The notes below the pieces were generated by a model. It ran no database searches and was not told where the DNA came from. It saw only the letters and a program-made list of their open reading frames with translations. DNA of 64,000 bases, taken from Hypericum androsaemum. Its lineage: Eukaryota; Streptophyta; Magnoliopsida; Malpighiales; Hypericaceae. Both the position numbers and the translations under genes were made by a program. Location: assembly GCA_963995505.1 (NCBI GenBank), contig OZ023186.1, positions 17,677,570 through 17,741,569 of the forward strand, given 5' to 3'. This document shows, one piece after another, positions 52,589 through 63,468 of the stretch. How positions within the stretch are numbered: position 1 is the first letter of the stretch; every line of letters begins with the position of its first letter.

Positions 52589-55010
52589 TTAAGGATGGTA
52601 CGGAGTTGCAACGAGGCACAAATCATGCTTTCTCCGAACCGCGGATCCTGAAACCTCGGACATGTCTAGGCTCTCAGGTTCCACACCATGAGGAAGTTCC
52701 CAATCAAAATGGTAGAGCAAGTTGGCAAGCGTTAACTCGACGGTCGACATGCCGAACGTTATTCCGGGACATATTCTTCTTCCGGCACCAAAAGGGATGA
52801 ACTCAACGTGGCTGCCTTTGTAGTCGATGGAAGTCTCGAGGAATCTTTCCGGATAAAACTCTTCTGCATCTGTCCAGATTTCTGGGTCTCTTCCGATCGC
52901 CCATACGTTGATAAGTACTCTCGTCTTGGCGGGTATCTCGTGTCCATTAATGGTGACTTTCTCTCGGGCTTCTCTTGGAAGTAGTAAAGGAAAAGGTGGA
53001 TGAAGCCTAAGAGTCTCTTTGATAATTGCATCCATGTATTTGAGTCGACATAGACTTGCCTCATCGATGTTTGATTTGTTTCGGAAAACCTGCCTCACTT
53101 CGGCTTGTACCTTTTTCTTAACTTTTGGGTGCTTCATGATTTCTGAAATTGTCCATTCTAGAACTGTTGCTCCTGTCTCGATGCCGCCGGCGAACACATC
53201 CTGATCAAACAAATTTCTTATCATTGATCAAAAGGGAAGCCGGAAAAAACTATGGGCGCAAAAGAGTATACTATCTGAGTCAAGGTACAATGACACTGAG
53301 AATGAAAGTTCTAAAAATCTCAATTTTTCATCTACACATGTAAGACCGTAAGAGTGGTAATGGAGAAGGTAGGGTAAAGATATATATGATCCAAATCCAG
53401 ACCCTAAAATTCGAGGTAATATTTAGACTCTACCCTAAATCCAACGTTAAATATCTAGACTCAGATCCGCTGGATTCGCAAGGTCTAAATCAAGAACCAT
53501 GCCCTATCCGTAGACCTATTGACTTACAAAATAATTTTAACATTTCAATGTAAAACAGTTAAAAAATTATTTAAATTTATCAATATTTTGACACTCAACA
53601 CTATAAACTATAAATGCTTAATTTTAGGTTGAGATATGAATAATCTTTAGTGTCATATAAAATTTTAAAATTTATGAAGAAAAATAATATTTATATAGAA
53701 CATAGATGGATCTAAATATGGTTTATTAAAGTATGGTCTTATGAGTTTATAGGTTAGATCAGGGTCTGGATCTATATGGACTTTATCTGGACCCAGATCC
53801 TAACTTTAAAAGTTGACTCATATTCATACCAATCCTAGACCCATTAGACCCTAGACCCGCAAAGTAAGATAAGAATATGACCACGAGTTCAGAATATTTT
53901 TGCCATCTCTAAACATAGGTCTGCATATATAAGATAAACTACTCGGTCCAAGCTCAAACCCTAATAACATAATTTGGATAAATACTCAACCCAAACTTTT
54001 TCGAATCCTGTGATGTCAAATTTGTCTACCAATCGCAACAACTAAAATTTCAGCCTGAAGATTTTGCAAACAACAAAGCAATCAAGCAAGTCAACTTTAT
54101 TACTTACTATGAGGACCGCCTTGATACTTTCTGTTGGTAAGGAATCTTCTGGGTTGCCCTGATCTTGCATATCCAAAAGAACACCAAGTAGATCGTTTAC
54201 ATTGTCCCTTTCTGCTTTTCTCGAAGCTTTGTACTCACTAATAACCATGTCAAGCACATAGTCAATCTCTTGGTGCAATCTTATTACTTTATCTCTCACT
54301 CCACTGATGCTGTGAAGCACTCCAACCGAAGGGAAGAAATCTGCAATATTGAAACCGCCAAAGACGTCAGATAAACGAGTAACTAGCGGGGTGAATGCGT
54401 CCACCCGCTTGCACGAGTCCCCAAAGGCCGCCCTCGAAATGATGCTTGTTGTTAGGATATGCAGCATCTTGCTCAGATTCACGGGGGATCCACTGCTCGA
54501 CGAACCATCGATCGATCTCACGAGCATGGTCACCTCGGCTTCCCTCACTGACTTGAACGATTCGACCTGTTTCATACTGGTCAAGTGAAGTACAACGGTC
54601 TTCTTCAACTGTCTCCAGTAATCTCCATAAGGTGCAAAGGCGATATTTCTGCTGTTGTACAAGATGATTGTTGCTGCAATATTAACCGGTCTATCGGCTA
54701 ACAGTACGTCATTAGTCCTCAGTACTTCTTCGGCTGCTTGCTTGGAAGACACCACTACATTCGAAACTTCTCCGAGTTTAAGGTACATGACAGGTCCATG
54801 CTTCTTGGCCAAATCCGCGAGATGACGGTGAGGCAGTGAGGTCATCAGCATCTGGTGCATGTTTCCTATGATAGGCAATCTCCATGGTCCTGGAGGTAAT
54901 TTTCTGTTGGAGTTGATCTTCTTGTTGTAGCTTTTTATGGCCATGAACATGAAGGTGAGGAAAGCAATTACTAAGGCTATGGAGGAATTAGATGAGATAT
55001 TCTTATCCAT
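52589..55010 (-). CDS. Cytochrome P450, CYP71 clan (A-type), 2 exons, 504 aa
   Basis: Exon 1 is 55010-54108 (301 codons) and exon 2 is 53200-52589 (203 codons plus stop). The intron has GT-AG ends at the position usual for A-type P450s. An N-terminal membrane anchor (about 11-25) is followed by PPGP at 39-42. The C-helix is WRQLK at 132-136, the I-helix GGIETG at 306-311, the K-helix ETLR at 363-366, PERF runs to 421, and the haem-binding loop FGAGRRICPG has Cys445. The enzyme would be an ER-bound monooxygenase using NADPH-P450 reductase; CYP71 members mostly oxidise terpenoids, alkaloids or phenolics. The substrate cannot be read from sequence. Odd points: Lys136 where Arg usually contacts a haem propionate, and Gly311 where Thr/Ser is usual. 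It is the intact partner of the broken copy at 39005-51439. Confidence 0.95.
53201..54107 (-). other. Intron of the intact P450
   Basis: A 907-bp intron holding the same old interspersed repeat as the other copy (53345-53915) but lacking the Pack-MULE-like element and the MITE, which makes it a clean pre-insertion reference. Donor GTAAG and acceptor TGATCAG are intact. Confidence 0.85.
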
Positions 55011-55049
55011 GGTGTGAAATCAACTGAACATTAGGTTGAAAGGATGTTG

Positions 55050-55056
55050 TATATAG
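55050..55056 (-). promoter_or_regulatory. Probable TATA box of the intact P450
   Basis: On the - strand it reads CTATATA, about 40 bp upstream of the ATG at 55010. The 5' UTR would be very short (about 10-15 bp), so an alternative site further up is possible. Confidence 0.4.
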
Positions 55057-55444
55057 AGCCTTTTTTTCTATATTTAATTTAGCATGTATGAACATTTTGT
55101 TGTTTTTGTCAGTATAATTTAGCTCGTATTGGCCATCCAAGCAATTATTGAGAGATACATGTCCAATAATTGTCATTGTACGTAGATAACATACTCCTAC
55201 AAGCTAGTAACAAAGACTACTGATTATATGATGACTTTTCTGTAATGACAAAAATTAGTAGGTGAGAAAATTTGCCACCCTTTCGTAGATTTTCCCCGCT
55301 CAAATCAGGAGAAAAGAGATGGATGAGATTTGTTGTGAGATACAACAAGTGGACATTGGCGGGCTCTTTTCATGGTGTCTAGTCATCACTTATTGCTTGA
55401 ATTGGAGATATTTCGAAAATAAAATAATGAAATATACCTAAAGT

Positions 55445-55600
55445 TGAATGATTCAACTTGTTTCATGCTTGTCAAGTGAACCACGCATATTTTCTTCCTT
55501 TGCTATTTCCGTAATGTGCGAGCTGATATCTCCCTACGGATGTATGTAATGATTGTAGTCTGTAACGACATTGGCAACTTCCCCGGCATGATCTTACATC
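55445..55600 (-). pseudogene. P450 exon 1 scrap
   Basis: Matches 54550-54700 of the intact gene in a degraded form (GATTCAACTTGTTTCATGCT, then GTCAAGTGAACCACGCA), corresponding to the MKQVESF region. No open frame remains. Confidence 0.7.
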
Positions 55601-56670
55601 TGTAGATATTTTTTTAAAAAGTAGATCGATATATTGCATCATTACAGTAGTTACAAGTTACAACCTATGTTCCACTCAAAAAAAAAAGTTACAACCTATG
55701 TGTGAATTCTCCCTAGCGAGCCTCGTTAAAAACTTATCGCAGTAAAATTTCGTGAGAAATTTACGATAGGGAACAATGAATGTTTGCTTAATGTCTCTGC
55801 AATCCATCCCTTAAGCTAAGAAAACAAAATACACGAGATATGTAAAGTAATCTATCTAGCTTAGTGAGTTTAAGTATAAAACGAGGTGTAGATGGAAAAA
55901 TTTCTTGACGAAATTAGACAAGCCACTCCCGAGCTCGGATTAGAACAGTATGCACTAGAAGTTCTCGATCGCCAATTTCACCTTCGAAAATCATCTGGTT
56001 CCTTAAAAGTTAGATTTCTCACATCATGGCCAAAAATATAGTGAACCAAACCTTCTTCATTATGTCGCCCCGTAACAAGTCCATCCATGAGGACATAAAA
56101 GTAGTGATGTAGTGCAAGTTTATTTTTGGTAGAATGGAGGGATAAGCTCCGATATATAAATACGAAAATAAAAAAGATGTAGTGCAATTTTGCTGGTTGC
56201 AAGTTCGTCGAACCTGACAACAGTTAGTAAATCTGTTATAACTATATCTAGAAAATTCTGATTCATGCATCGTCGCTGGCATTGGAAAGTCAACACAATT
56301 ATCTTTCTATCCATATATAATATACGTCATCAAATTCAAAATACTTCAAGAGTTATGGTCTTTCAAATTGAGACATACAAAATAGTTGAAAGTCATTTTC
56401 CCTTTTGTTTGCTAGATACATTAACTAATTAATCTCTTGTAGCCTATAAATGTCTCATATCATGTGGCTAAAGGTAGATTATGAAGAATATTGATGATTG
56501 AATATTATATGAATCAAGTTTGAGAATATAGTTTTCATTTTCTAGTTATTCCCTACTTGAAAGTCAAATTTTTATCCTCCCATATATTATTCTCTTTTAT
56601 TTTGTTTCCAAACCCCATTATTTGATATCAGAGCTAGAATTACGCTATTGCCACTTTTCATCTTTCTCTT

Positions 56671-57253
56671 ATGGCAGCGAGACGAGGAAGATACGGTCGT
56701 GGTAGAGGAAGTATGAAAAATTCTGGAGATAGACGAGATGCTAAAATTCAGGCACTTCAGAAATAATTGTGGAGTTGACTATACGTCTTGAGTGTCAGGA
56801 GGCCAGAAGCAAACGTGGTTTAGGCCATGTCTATTCTAGTGATGACTTGGAGTATGTTTATCCATTTCTTAACAAAAAAAATTGTACGTCTTAAGCGTCG
56901 AGGGGCCAGAAATGAACATGGTTCATGCCATGGCTATTCCAGTGATGACTTGGAGTATGTTTATCCATTTGTTACTAAAGAAATTACCAATATTTTTGAA
57001 AGTTCACTTGATCCGGAGATCTTGGGAGAGTGGACTTACCAGATTTCATGGTTCCAATCGTCAAATTGATGCTCATGTGAGAGTTGTAGTTAAAGAAGAA
57101 CCATTGTATGAAGATGATGGCCCGATATATGATGAAGGTGATGAGCATGAACCCGAGGAGATTGAAATTATTCTTCTGCCACGCAAAGGTATTTCTTACC
57201 CTAAATCTTTAAAAAAAAGTGAGAAGTGCTTTGTTCTCTTTGCCGCAATTTGA
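56671..57253 (+). pseudogene. Ty3 gag N-terminal remnant with internal duplication
   Basis: ATG 56671 starts MAARRGRYGRGRGSMKN, a basic gag N-terminus, which stops after about 30 codons. A ~109-bp unit ending GATGACTTGGAGTATGTTTATCC is duplicated (about 56770-56860 and 56878-56970). The following stretch encodes KEEPLYEDDGPIYDEGDE, an acidic linker typical of gag/protease junctions in this lineage. Confidence 0.75.
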
Positions 57254-57261
57254 AATAGAGG

Positions 57262-57677
57262 CTTTACATGAAGGGCAAAGTCCATTGGAAAATGTCTATG
57301 GGAGAAATCCAAATCATTATCATACTGACATTAGAATACATGGCGTATGAATGTGGAAAACATGTCCTTGTCATACTGACAGGTATGAGTTCTTATGATG
57401 ACACCATCGATGAGTTAAAGTATTCAAGGCTGATGATCTTGTTTGGGTTTATATGAAGAGGGAGAAGTTTTCCGCCGGAACATACCATAAATTTAAGGAG
57501 AAGAAGATTGGTCAATGTCGTGTGTTTAAGAAAATAAATGATAACGCCTACAAGATCAAACTACCAGCATATATGCACATTCATCCTACATTCAATGTTC
57601 ATGATCTGACCCATTATCATGAAGAGAACGATCTGAACTCTGAGACGAGTTATTTCATGCCTGGAGAGGATGGATGA
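57262..57677 (+). pseudogene. Ty3 integrase C-terminal remnant
   Basis: The phrase [18 protein letters not shown], then after a stop RREKFSAGTYHKFKEKKIGQ, CRVFKKINDNAYKIKLP and HPTFNVHDLTHYHEEND matches the end of Ty3/gypsy integrase of the chromovirus-related group. The TGA at 57675-57677 overlaps the first bases of the 3' LTR. Confidence 0.88.
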
Positions 57678-58687
57678 TGTGGTGCAAGTTCGTCGAACCT
57701 GGCAGCTAGTAAATCTGTCATAATTTTCTCTATAAAATTTTGATTCATGTACCGTCTGTGATATTAGAAAAAGTCAACACAGTTATCTTTCTATCCATAT
57801 ATTATACGTCATCAAATTCAAAATTCTTCAACAATTATATTCTTTCAAAGTGAACGCAAGAATACAAAGAGAGACACAAAATAGTTTAAAAGTTATTTTC
57901 CCTTTTGTTTACTAGATGCATTAAATAATTAATCTCTTGTAGCCTATAAATTCTCATATCATGTGGCTAAAGGTAGATTATGAATAATATTGATGATTGA
58001 ATATTATATTAATCAAGTTTGAAAATATAGTTCTCATTTTCTTGTTAATCCTACTTGGAAGTCAGATTTGCATCCTCCCCTATATAATTATCCTTTATTT
58101 TGTTTCCAACCCCCATCAAGTAGTCACATTTGATGCTCCACACCAACAAAAATAATTTCACCCATCAAGCTCATTATCCACAGTTTGCTGACAAAGTAAT
58201 TCCGTATGTCCTCGGAGAATGGGCATTGTACAAAAATATGGTCACAAGATTCATTCCAGGCCTCCTATATTCTCTTCTTGATCAAATTGTCTTTTGTAGA
58301 CAGTTTCTTTTGCAACGCAATCACAAGAAACTTTCTATTTTATATGGTATCTTGCCTGACCAGGCCTTTGAGATTTCCGAGCGTAGAAATGGATCAAACG
58401 CCATCGTGGAAAAATATACGTCTCTCAGGAGCTTCACCAATAGATAATGAGATCAATGCCCACACTTGGCTGAATTAAGTGAGAAATTGAAGACATTTGG
58501 CTGGATCCCAAAAGCTCTTCTTCCCATACAAACAATTTTCTTCTCCATGACCAGCTCCCGCACTCTGCACTTGGCATTATCGGGTTTTGTTGAGTTTCTG
58601 CAGCGAGAGAATGCATAGCCGGATTATAGGATATCTCTCACAGAAAGGAACATTGGACTTCTCTTGGGAGCAGTATGGGAACAGGTG

Positions 58688-58795
58688 GATGGAGCCTAAG
58701 AGTCTGTTTTATAATTGCATCCATGTATTTGAGTTGACACAAACTTGTCTCATCGATTCTGGATTTGTTTTCAGAAGACTTGCCTCGCTTTTTTT
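58688..58795 (-). pseudogene. P450 exon 2 scrap
   Basis: 108 bp match 39411-39515 and 52996-53100 of the two P450 copies (shared words GGAGCCTAAGAGTCT-like, ATAATTGCATCCATGTATTT, GAGTTGACAC). It corresponds to the K-helix region. Nothing of the gene continues on either side. Confidence 0.88.
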
Positions 58796-58799
58796 TAAG

Positions 58800-59371
58800 A
58801 TAAAATGCTATATTATTTTCATGATAATTACATCAAATGTGAATATAAGCATTAACCTCCTAGACAAAATATCAAAAGATGGACCTATATTAATCTCGTT
58901 AAAAACTTTTGTGGCTATGTGCCATAAAAGACTTCTTGTCTTGCTAACAAAATGTCAAGCGGAGCATGTGTACTCCACCCCACGGGTCTGGATGGAACGA
59001 GGACTGGCCCAAAAAGCACCGTACGGACCAAAGGCATCAATCTTCTGTCCTTCACAATTGGACATTATTTGATAATAATAATTTATTTTATTTTCTTTCA
59101 CTGTGAAAATAGAAATAGAATTTTTTTTCTTTGGAAATTAATTCCAAACAAACTGTAAATGCTTGGCCTATTGTTGGCTCATCTTTATTTCCTCATCTAT
59201 TTTCATAATTTTTTTCTTATTGCAGTTTTTTCCCACTTGAATTACCGCGTTTGAGTTTTAATGAGTTCCGCGGTCACAACTTCACAAGAGCGAGTTCTAC
59301 ACTATTTATGATGTAAATATTAATATCAATAAAAATTTATTGACCAAAAAAAGGTACTAACCACACAGAAT
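58800..59371. other. Spacer, no gene recognised
   Basis: AT-rich sequence. Short open frames (for example 58587-59072 on +) run through the P450 scrap and have no recognisable domain. Confidence 0.5.
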
Positions 59372-60184
59372 TTTTTTCAAAATAAGTAGAAAATATATAT
59401 ATATTCTCTAAATAGGTAAAAACTTAATATATTCCTAAAATAGGTTAAAATTTAATTAATTTTTTTTTAAAATAGTGGAGTCGACCAATGGTTGGGTCGA
59501 CTCAACTGCTATCAGTGGCAGGTACTTTAAAAATTGTAATAAAAGGGAAGGGGAAGAAGTTAATTTTTTTGATTTTATAAGTGTTATAAGTCAATGTTAG
59601 AATGTCTGAATGAGTTAAATTTTGATTTGATTTTGCTTAATTTTTCGAGACCTACGCGTCGAGCTCAAAAAATTATGAAATTTTTTTTAACTCATTAGGA
59701 TACCTGAGCAACAGGTTGTCTCTTTAACACTCTTAAAAATAAATAATAAAAAAAGTGGAATCGACCTAGTTATAGGTCGCCTCCTTCGACCACTAATTTT
59801 TTTGTAATTTTTTTCTTTTTAAAATTATATAAGTTGGTGATCGTTTGTCCGAACGAGTTAATTATTTTAATTTTGCATAATTTTTTTAACTCTATCCGTA
59901 GGTCTCAAAAAATTAAGCAAAATCAAATCAAAATTTAACTCATTCGGACAATCTAACACTAACTTATAATACTTATAAAATAAAAAAGATTAACTCATTC
60001 CCCTCCCTTTTTATTACAATTTTTTAAAGTACCTGTCACTGACAGCAATTGAGTCGACCCAACTATTGGTCGACTTCACTATTTTTTAAATTTTAATTAA
60101 ATTTTAATCTATTTTGAGAATATATTAGATATTTTCCTATTTAGAAAATATATCTATCTTTTCTGCCTATTTTAAAAAAATCAC
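59372..60184. mobile_element. Large foldback element with ~320-bp inverted arms
   Basis: 59372-59692 and 59858-60184 are inverse complements at roughly 85% identity by eye. Landmarks are GTGGAGTCGACCAATGGTTG / CAACTATTGGTCGACTTCAC and GGCAGGTACTTTAAAAA / TTTTTTAAAGTACCTGTCA. The ~165-bp centre holds a partial third copy (TGGAATCGACCTAGTTATAG). No coding sequence is present. A related shorter sequence follows at 60240-60480. Confidence 0.85.
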
Positions 60185-61264
60185 CTAGGATGTATGTAGT
60201 TTAGTCGTGTAAGGGATATATATATATATATATATATATTCCGTAACTGGGTTTATACTTATACATATTTCTAAAATAGGTAAAAATATAATTAAAAATA
60301 ATAATAATAATCTGAGGCTACCCGATGTTGAGTTGCCTCCGCCTACATGCCCAACACCTGGTCGAGTTTTTGACCAAATTCTGCAAACAAAGCAGAGTAA
60401 TTGAAAACATTAATAAAACATGTGAGGCGACCAATTTCTGGGCCATCTCCATCTTTATTTTTTTGAAAAAATTTAAGAATTAATAAATTGTTGCTCAAGC
60501 TTTTATGGGTAGGACTCGAAAAGTTTTAGAAAATATTGTTATTATTATTATTAGCTATATATGTATTATATACAATAATACATGAGGTTAAAAATTATTT
60601 TGTAGAACTGGAAATCTATTTGCATCTGTTGGCATTCCAAGATTCACAAATAAAGACAGAATCCATCTCCTTGTTGGAGATCATGTATAATCGTGGGAAA
60701 GTCTCCTTTAATGTTGTATCCTTTAAATATCACGCCAGAATAGAGTGTCTCTTCCATCCATCTCTATCCCTCGAAAAAAAAATTACATCCATCTCTAACC
60801 CTATTAGCAAATAATTTAGATCACTTGGGTGCTTGATTTTCGAGACTTAAACCCCAAAAAAATGTAGCTTAATAGTACAAAATGTAGAGAAGAATTGATA
60901 AAGATTTGAAATTTAATTCCTAATAAATAATTTAGTATAAAAATCTAGCTAAAAATATTGAGCGGTGCATTTGGAAGTAAATTTTGACATTATAAGAACA
61001 AAAAAGTTCACCACCACAAAAAGGGGCCCGGATTTGACACAAAATCTAGTATTTCGTACTAATCTGGGAAGGACAAAACTGTCATTTACTAGGGACGCGT
61101 GTGGGTCCCATCAGTAGAGAGAGAGAAAAGATGTGGGTGTGGGAGGATTTTGGGCTCGTGGTCACAATCTCTTTTTTTTTATCTGATACTTATTCGTATG
61201 TTATACAAAAAAAAATTCAAATTGATATATTATTTTATTTTTTATTATACATATTAATCAATAT
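60185..61264. other. Spacer with partial foldback relative and (TA)n run
   Basis: 60215-60238 is a TA run. 60240-60480 carries words related to the preceding foldback (CTAAAATAGGTAAAAATATA, GTGAGGCGACCAATTTCTGG). The rest is AT-rich without a recognisable gene. Confidence 0.45.
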
Positions 61265-62370
61265 TATCGTAACTAGGCATGCCATTTTTCATAACCAGAC
61301 ATGCCAATTTATTGTAAGCGAGTCTCTCATTTGTTTAATTATTTAATTTATTATAAGTTTAAGCTACCATTTACACATAAACAGATCTGCCATTTTATCA
61401 TAACTGGGCATGCCATTTAGACATAATTGAGCATCTCATTTAATTAATTAATTAATTAATTATAAATTTTATTAATTATTTATGGACATGCCATTTTACG
61501 CAACCGAGCATGCCATGCCAATTTATTAAAACTAGACCTGCCATTCGTTTAATTATTTAATTTATTATAAATTATCGAATATGCCATTTAGACATAAAAA
61601 AGATGGGAAAAGTCCACTTTAGTACCTTCTGGTATCGCGAAAAATCAAGTCAGTACCCTGTGGTTTAAAACGTATCAATTGAGTCATACTTATTCTAATT
61701 AACATCAATTAGAGGCCCGGGCAGCTGCCCGGACCTGCCCGAACTACGTGGCCAGCCACGTCACCACAGGGAGGAGGAGGAGGAGGAGGATGTCCACGTA
61801 GTTCGGGCAGGGGTCGGGTAGGTTCGGGCAGGTCCGAGCAACTGCCCGGGCCTCTAATTGATGTTAATTGGAATAAGTATGACTCAATTGATACGTTTTA
61901 AACCACAGGGTACTGACTTGATTTTTTGCGATACCACAGGGTACTAAAGTGGACTTTTCCCAAAAAAGATTCAAATTTATTTTTAATTGAAGTTTTTATT
62001 ATAAATATTTAATTTTTATGTCCCTATTATTAAATATTAACTTGGTATGCCAATTGATTGTAGCCAAGCTTGTCTTTTTATCGTACCCAGGCATGCCAAT
62101 TTATCGTAACCAGGCATGCTTTTTATCGTACCAGAGCATGTCAATTGATTGTAATCAAGCATGTCTTTTTATCGTACATGGGCATGCCAATTGATCATAA
62201 CTAAGCATGTCGTACCCGGGCATGCCAATTGATCGTAACTAAACATGACTTTTTATCGTAATCGGACATGTCATTTAATTATAATCGGGCTTGTCATTTA
62301 ATCGTACCAACTCGTGTCATTTAATCATACCAATTCGTACTTTTTTTGTAACCAAACATGTCATTTAATG
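61265..62370. repeat. Degenerate repeat field (GCATGCCAATTTATCGTAACC)
   Basis: More than twenty irregular units of about 20-25 bp combine GCATGCCA(A/T)TT with AT(C/A)(G/A)TAAC(C/T). The field is split by the MULE at 61605-61961. Related words lie inside the MITEs at 22805 and 41217, so the field may be the interior of a larger element of that kind, whose ends I could not fix. Confidence 0.75.
61605..61961. mobile_element. Foldback Mutator-like MITE with short GAG tract (357 bp)
   Basis: It starts GGGAAAAGTCCACTTTAGTA and ends with the inverse complement, flanked by a perfect 9-bp duplication AAAAAAGAT (61596-61604 and 61962-61970). The two arms (61605-61768 and 61791-61961) pair along nearly their full length around a central tract of about 22 bp of GAG triplets. 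No coding sequence is present. Confidence 0.95.
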
Positions 62371-62592
62371 GTAATTGGTCTGCAAAAATTGACAAAATAT
62401 CCCAAAGTTCAAATTACCCAAAAAAAACTATTTCATAACAGTGAACAAATAAATAGATCTGTCTTTTCATTAAAATAAAAAATCAACAAACCATTCACGC
62501 CCATCACATCACCACTCACCCACCCAAACAATCAATGATTCGTAATTATTAAAAAACAAGCAATCAATGAGTGACCCATTAAATATTAAAAA

Positions 62593-63459
62593 GGGAAAAG
62601 TCTATTTTAGTACACTGTAGTATCGTCCAAAATTACTTTAGTACCCTGTGGTAAAAAATTGACCAATCGAGTCATACTTATTCCAATTAACATCAAAAAG
62701 GTCCTCGGGCAGCTGCCCGAACCCGCCCGAACCCTGCTCGGACTACGTGGCCAGCCACGTCACCAAAACTTGATGAGGAGGAGGAGGAGGATGAGGAGGA
62801 GGAGGACGAGGAGGAGGAGGAGGCGGAGGAGGAGGAGGAAGAGGAGGACGAAGTGGAGGAGGAGGAGGACGAGGAGGACGAGGAGGATGAGGACAAGGAG
62901 GAGGAGGCGGAGGAGGAGGAGGAGGGCGGAGGAGGAGGAGGAGGAGGAGGAGGACGAGGAGGAGGAGGACGAAGTGGAGGAGGAGGCAGAGGAGGAGGAG
63001 GAGGACGAGGACGAAGTGGAGGAGGAGGCGGAGGAGGAGGAGGAGGCGGAGGACGAGGAGGAGGAGGACGAAGTGGAGGAGGAGGCAGAGGCGGAGGAGG
63101 AGGACGAGGAGGAGGACGAGGACGAAGTGGAGGAGGAGGCGGAGGAGGAGGAGGAGGACGAGGACGAGGACGAAGACGAGGAGAAGGAGGAGGACGAGGA
63201 GAAGAGGAGGAGGAGGAGGAGGAGAGGAAGAGAGGGAAGAAGATGGGTGTCCACGTGGCGCCACGTCATCAAGTTTTGGTGACGTGGCTGGCCACGTAGT
63301 CCGGGCAGGGTTCGGGCGGGTCTGGGCAGCTCTGGATAGCTGCCCGAGGACCTTTTTGATGTTAATTAGAATAAGTATGACTCGATTGGTCAGTTTTTTA
63401 CCACAGGATACTAAAGTGATTTTGGGCGATACTACAGGGTACTACAGTAGACTTTTCCC
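62593..63459. mobile_element. Foldback Mutator-like element with expanded GAG tract (867 bp)
   Basis: It starts GGGAAAAGTCTATTTTAGTA and ends with the inverse complement AGTAGACTTTTCCC, flanked by a perfect 9-bp duplication TATTAAAAA (62584-62592 and 63460-63468). The arms (62593-62773 and 63236-63459) belong to the same family as 61605-61961 (shared CGGGCAGCTGCCCG, CTACGTGGCCAGCCACGTCA, ATTAACATCAA). The centre is a ~460-bp purine tract. Confidence 0.95.
62774..63235. repeat. (GAG/GAC)n purine-rich triplet tract, ~460 bp
   Basis: Almost pure GAG/GGA triplets with interspersed GAC, GCG and GAAGTG units. Larger sub-repeats are visible (GACGAAGTGGAGGAGGAGGC recurs several times). All three + frames and the - frames stay open for over 100 codons only because of the triplet composition. 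Confidence 0.97.
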
Positions 63460-63468
63460 TATTAAAAA

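Larger units (their letters stand above)
56105..58118 (+). mobile_element. Short, internally deleted Ty3/gypsy element (2.0 kb)
   Basis: The 5' LTR 56105-56620 and 3' LTR 57675-58118 start TGATGT and end CATTA/CATCA. A perfect 5-bp duplication AGTAG flanks the element (56100-56104 and 58119-58123). The primer-site variant TGATATCAGAGC is at 56623-56634. Between the LTRs are only the gag start and the integrase end. The 5' LTR has about 75 bp more than the 3' LTR near its start. Confidence 0.93.
55900..58620 (-). pseudogene. LINE C-terminal remnant, interrupted by a Ty3 element
   Basis: On the - strand, from 58620 to 58119 and then from 56104 to about 55900, the sequence reads as the end of a plant LINE ORF2. 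It shows SWSWRRKLFVWEEELL (WxWRRxLFxWE..L), later CDHIFVQCPFSEDI (zinc-binding RVT region) and SSWMDLLRGDIMKKVWFTIF. Several frameshifts and stops occur. The 56105-58118 insertion splits it with a 5-bp duplication. Confidence 0.8.

Noticed and set aside
62659..63299. Long open frames of Glu/Arg/Gly/Ser-rich protein on both strands
   Set aside because: They exist only because the sequence is a GAG-type triplet repeat inside a transposon; every frame is open and none has a non-repeat domain.
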